The position numbers and the translations under genes were made by a program. Shown one piece after another: positions 7,007 through 8,799 of a DNA stretch of 8,799 nt. Origin of the DNA: an uncultured Oscillospiraceae bacterium (lineage in GTDB: Bacteria; Bacillota; Clostridia; Oscillospirales; Acutalibacteraceae); the NCBI GenBank assembly GCA_900554525.1, contig USHL01000045.1, forward strand, positions 1 to 8,799, written 5' to 3'. A model generated the notes under the pieces. It was not told the origin of the DNA. It saw nothing but the letters and a program-made list of their open reading frames with translations, and ran no database searches. The number at the start of each line of letters is the position of its first letter. The first letter of the stretch is position 1.

Positions 7007-7025
7007 TTAATGGTTTTACCAATAA
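7007..7025. promoter_or_regulatory. Operator-like palindrome, TGGTnnnACCA type
   Basis: TGGT-TTT-ACCA (7011-7021) is a perfect core palindrome. It extends outward as TTA (7007-7009) and TAA (7023-7025) after one A/A mismatch on each side, so 7 of 8 arm positions pair. It begins only about 5 bp after the predicted transcription start, where a bound protein would block initiation or elongation. TGGTnnnACCA is the core recognised by FadR/PdhR-branch GntR repressors, so such a regulator is a reasonable guess. A small RNA hairpin in the leader is the alternative. Confidence 0.4.
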
Positions 7026-7091
7026 AGCGCGGCCCGGGCGGAGCGGATGCTTTAAACTTTGCCACAAATAAATTAAGTGAGTGATAAGCCT
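7026..7091 (+). other. Leader of the small lipoprotein gene
   Basis: This untranslated stretch contains a GC-rich patch with the 8-bp palindrome GCCCGGGC (7032-7039), followed by AT-rich sequence and AAGTGAG (7075-7081) as a poor Shine-Dalgarno candidate. I see no recognisable riboswitch architecture and no terminator ahead of the gene. Confidence 0.35.
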
Positions 7092-7517
7092 ATGAAACGT
7101 CAAGTGCTGTTGCTTTTTATAATTTCTCTGCTTATGGGTTGTTGCGCCTGCTCGTCCGGCGGCAGCTCTGTGCCGGAAAGCGCCGCTCCCGTTAATTCCC
7201 TGCCGCAGTCATCACCCGGCGAAGAAACGCCCGAATATGTAAAGCTCAAAAAAACGCCGTACAAATATAAGATGATAGAAGATGAAGAAACCGTAGCCGA
7301 AATCCGTCAAATAATTGACTCGGCTGACAAAGAGCTGCGTGAAGAGCCTACCGGCGGGTGGGCAATCGGGGCGGATTTTTCCGACGGCACTCAGGTTACC
7401 GCGGCAAAAGAAACACTCAGAATAAACGGGTCGGAATACCGTACAAAAACGGAGGTTGCGGCCGAACTTTTAGAAATTTACGAGGAAAGCCCTGCCGAAG
7501 AAATAAACCTCAAATAA
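7092..7517 (+). CDS. Small secreted lipoprotein of unknown function
   Basis: I do not recognise the family. The 141-residue protein has a type II signal peptide (MKRQ, then a hydrophobic run at 5-15) and an LMGC lipobox, with C17 as the expected lipid attachment site; C18 and C20 follow closely. A Ser/Pro/Gly-rich tether spans about 21-46. The mature part (about 47-136) starts with a Lys/Tyr-rich strand (YVKLKKTPYKYK), then a helix containing ETVAEIRQIIDSADKEL, then a probable beta segment (GGWAIGADFSDGTQV, IKING-like LRINGSEY) and a terminal acidic helix. This is a compact layout typical of small DUF-type surface lipoproteins. The ATG at 7092 is preferred over the in-frame GTG at 7077 because it gives a standard signal peptide. 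The gene has its own promoter and ends at a strong terminator. Confidence 0.75.
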   Translation: MKRQVLLLFIISLLMGCCACSSGGSSVPESAAPVNSLPQSSPGEETPEYVKLKKTPYKYKMIEDEETVAEIRQIIDSADKELREEPTGGWAIGADFSDGTQVTAAKETLRINGSEYRTKTEVAAELLEIYEESPAEEINLK

Positions 7518-7530
7518 TTTTACACAAAGC

Positions 7531-7564
7531 AAAAAGCAAGCCTAAAAAACGGCTTGCTTTTTTT
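7531..7564. terminator. Bidirectional rho-independent terminator
   Basis: A perfect 12-bp stem, AAAAAGCAAGCC (7531-7542) with GGCTTGCTTTTT (7551-7562), encloses an 8-nt loop. Its plus-strand T run is seven long (7558-7564) and the minus-strand T run is five. It lies between two convergent genes, 13 bp after one stop and 6 bp before the other, so it very likely ends both transcripts. Confidence 0.92.
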
Positions 7565-7570
7565 GCGCGG

Positions 7571-8799
7571 TCAGCGTATGCCCTGATCCTTGAGCGCATT
7601 GTATTCGTTGGTTATGCTGTACCAGGTCACGGGGCCGACCGCTCCGGTGGGCACCAGCCCGAAAAGCCGCTGAAATTCGGTCACGGCGGCGCGGGTTTGC
7701 TCGCCGAAATATCCGGTGACCGGCAGCTCCGGCAGCTCGGGAAAAACGCGTCCCAAAAGATTGAGATAGGTTTGCAGATCGGTGACCGCCTGCCCCTCCA
7801 TACCCTGTGAAATGTAATATCCCGGGTATATTTTCGCGTATTCCCCCTCGATGCCGGGGGGCACCGAGGCTATGGTGTCGACATATATTTTTGAAAGCAT
7901 ATCCCAGGTGGCGTCGTCGACTATGCCGGTGATCGGCAGGCCGTAAAAGCGCTGAAAATTCTCGACCGCGTTTACGGTCGCGGGATCGTAAACGCCGGAT
8001 ATCGGTATCAGCTCAAGCGCGGGATTGAAATAGGCAATGACGTTCAGGTAATACTGTATTACTCTGATCGGCTCGCCCGACATACCGACCGTAAGCTCTG
8101 GCACAAACGGAACCGAGGCCTCGTCTATGGTTATGCCCTCGGAGACAAGCTCCGAAAGCCCTTTAACGCCGTTGTAAAGCTGGCGTATTCGGTACCAGGT
8201 GGATTTGTCGACCTCCCCGGTCTGCGGCAGATCGAAAACCTCCTGGAATTTTTTGACTGCCGCCTCGGTATCTACCCCGAAAATACCGTTTTCCTCGGCG
8301 ATTTTAGGTATCGCGGGATAATTCCGTGATATGCGGTTGAGCCAGGTCTGGATCAGCTTTACATTGTTTTCCGCATCGCCGAGCTTGAGCGGATTGCCGG
8401 GGTAGGATTCGCTTATGTCGGCTATCGGAGCGTTCATCACGAGATTTATGTCGTCACCGTAATATATCTGCAAAATCTCATAGGGAGTCAGCCCCTGTTC
8501 TGCAAGATCGACGGTTCCCCACTGCGAAAGTCCGTCGCACTGGCGGTTTTTGCCCGAGCAGAAACGCGCAAAAAGAGGCTCGATATTTCCGCCGCGGACG
8601 ATATAGTTATTGAAAAGCTCGTCAACCAGGTCGCTTATGTTTTCAAAAATATCACGGTCGGGAACAAACGCCTGGTCGTACTGGGTGGAGTTGGTGATAT
8701 CAAAGTCATAGCCGCGCGAGCGGTAGTATTCGGTGTACACCCGGTTGAGCGCAAAGGAAATTATGGCGTAGATATTGGCGCGCAGAGCGCTGTCGGGCC
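7571..8799 (-). CDS. SpoIID/LytB-like domain protein with three peptidoglycan-binding repeats (5' end outside window)
   Basis: The visible 408 residues are the C-terminal part; the frame is open to base 8799, so the GTG at 8740 is internal. Residues 1-135 match the later part of a SpoIID/LytB-type domain (the fold of the sporulation lytic transglycosylase SpoIID). They show PDSALRANIYAIISFALNRVY, where SpoIID has its xALKAQAVAARxYAL helix, then GLSQWGT (89-95) and the closing PYEILQIYYG. Cysteines at 80 and 87 are in the region that holds zinc-ligand cysteines in SpoIID. Three PG_binding_1 repeats follow at about 134-209, 235-309 and 328-404, each with an LQxxLN-like start, a G-hydrophobic-FG turn, VxxFQ and GxVxxxTW. 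It is probably exported and cell-wall bound, and may be spore- or division-associated. The catalytic Glu and any signal peptide would lie upstream. It shares the terminator with the convergent lipoprotein gene. Confidence 0.85.
   Translation of the reverse strand, partial: PDSALRANIYAIISFALNRVYTEYYRSRGYDFDITNSTQYDQAFVPDRDIFENISDLVDELFNNYIVRGGNIEPLFARFCSGKNRQCDGLSQWGTVDLAEQGLTPYEILQIYYGDDINLVMNAPIADISESYPGNPLKLGDAENNVKLIQTWLNRISRNYPAIPKIAEENGIFGVDTEAAVKKFQEVFDLPQTGEVDKSTWYRIRQLYNGVKGLSELVSEGITIDEASVPFVPELTVGMSGEPIRVIQYYLNVIAYFNPALELIPISGVYDPATVNAVENFQRFYGLPITGIVDDATWDMLSKIYVDTIASVPPGIEGEYAKIYPGYYISQGMEGQAVTDLQTYLNLLGRVFPELPELPVTGYFGEQTRAAVTEFQRLFGLVPTGAVGPVTWYSITNEYNALKDQGIR

Noticed and set aside
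6889..7071. Plus-strand 60-residue open frame across the end of the phosphopantetheinyl transferase gene
   Set aside because: It overlaps the 3' end of that gene out of frame and covers the promoter and operator of the next gene. No Shine-Dalgarno or protein-like pattern is visible.
7358..7810. Plus-strand 150-residue open frame spanning the convergent gene ends
   Set aside because: It crosses the bidirectional terminator and overlaps two better-supported genes. Its composition is that of an out-of-frame reading.
8738..8740. GTG at 8740 as the start of the SpoIID-like gene
   Set aside because: The frame continues upstream to the window edge and encodes residues matching the SpoIID ALKAQAVAARxYAL-like helix, so the true start is outside.

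Overview
The window looks like ordinary chromosomal DNA of a mid-GC, probably spore-forming Clostridia (Bacillota), plausibly of the Oscillospirales/Ruminococcaceae kind. The support is strong Shine-Dalgarno sites, a MurC with the QPFTFSRT variant common in Clostridia, a fused SpoIID-like/peptidoglycan-binding protein, Sec lipoproteins and an Sfp-type phosphopantetheinyl transferase. This placement is inferred from protein character, not from a marker-gene search. No tRNA, rRNA, CRISPR array, transposase or phage gene was seen.

Layout. Bases 1-449 (minus) are the N-terminal part of a CCA-adding tRNA nucleotidyltransferase that runs off the left edge. An 87-bp divergent intergenic region carries a likely murC promoter. 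Seven plus-strand genes follow: murC (537-1907), an AlaX-type alanyl-tRNA editing protein (1904-3058, 4-bp overlap), prmA (3125-4045, with its own extended -10 promoter), prfB (4093-5214, without the programmed frameshift), a trigger-factor-like FKBP prolyl isomerase lipoprotein (5224-6246), an Sfp-type 4'-phosphopantetheinyl transferase (6246-6950, 1-bp overlap) and a small lipoprotein of unknown function (7092-7517). The last has its own promoter and an operator-like palindrome. A bidirectional terminator (7531-7564) separates it from a convergent minus-strand gene that enters from the right edge (7571-8799). That gene encodes a SpoIID/LytB-like domain followed by three peptidoglycan-binding repeats.

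How the genes fit together. Most are housekeeping genes for translation (tRNA end maturation, alanyl-tRNA proofreading, L11 methylation, peptide release) or for the cell envelope (MurC, extracytoplasmic foldase, SpoIID-like protein). Tight spacing suggests two transcription units, murC-alaX and prmA-prfB-PPIase-PPTase, although read-through between them is likely.

I did not find a convincing new multi-gene system. The observations most worth checking are an approximately 39-residue Ala/Ser/Thr/Cys-rich insertion in the phosphopantetheinyl transferase, partly bracketed by a 9-bp direct repeat; the trigger-factor-like body moved outside the cell on a lipoprotein anchor; a FadR/PdhR-like TGGTnnnACCA palindrome just after a strong promoter; and the frameshift-free prfB.
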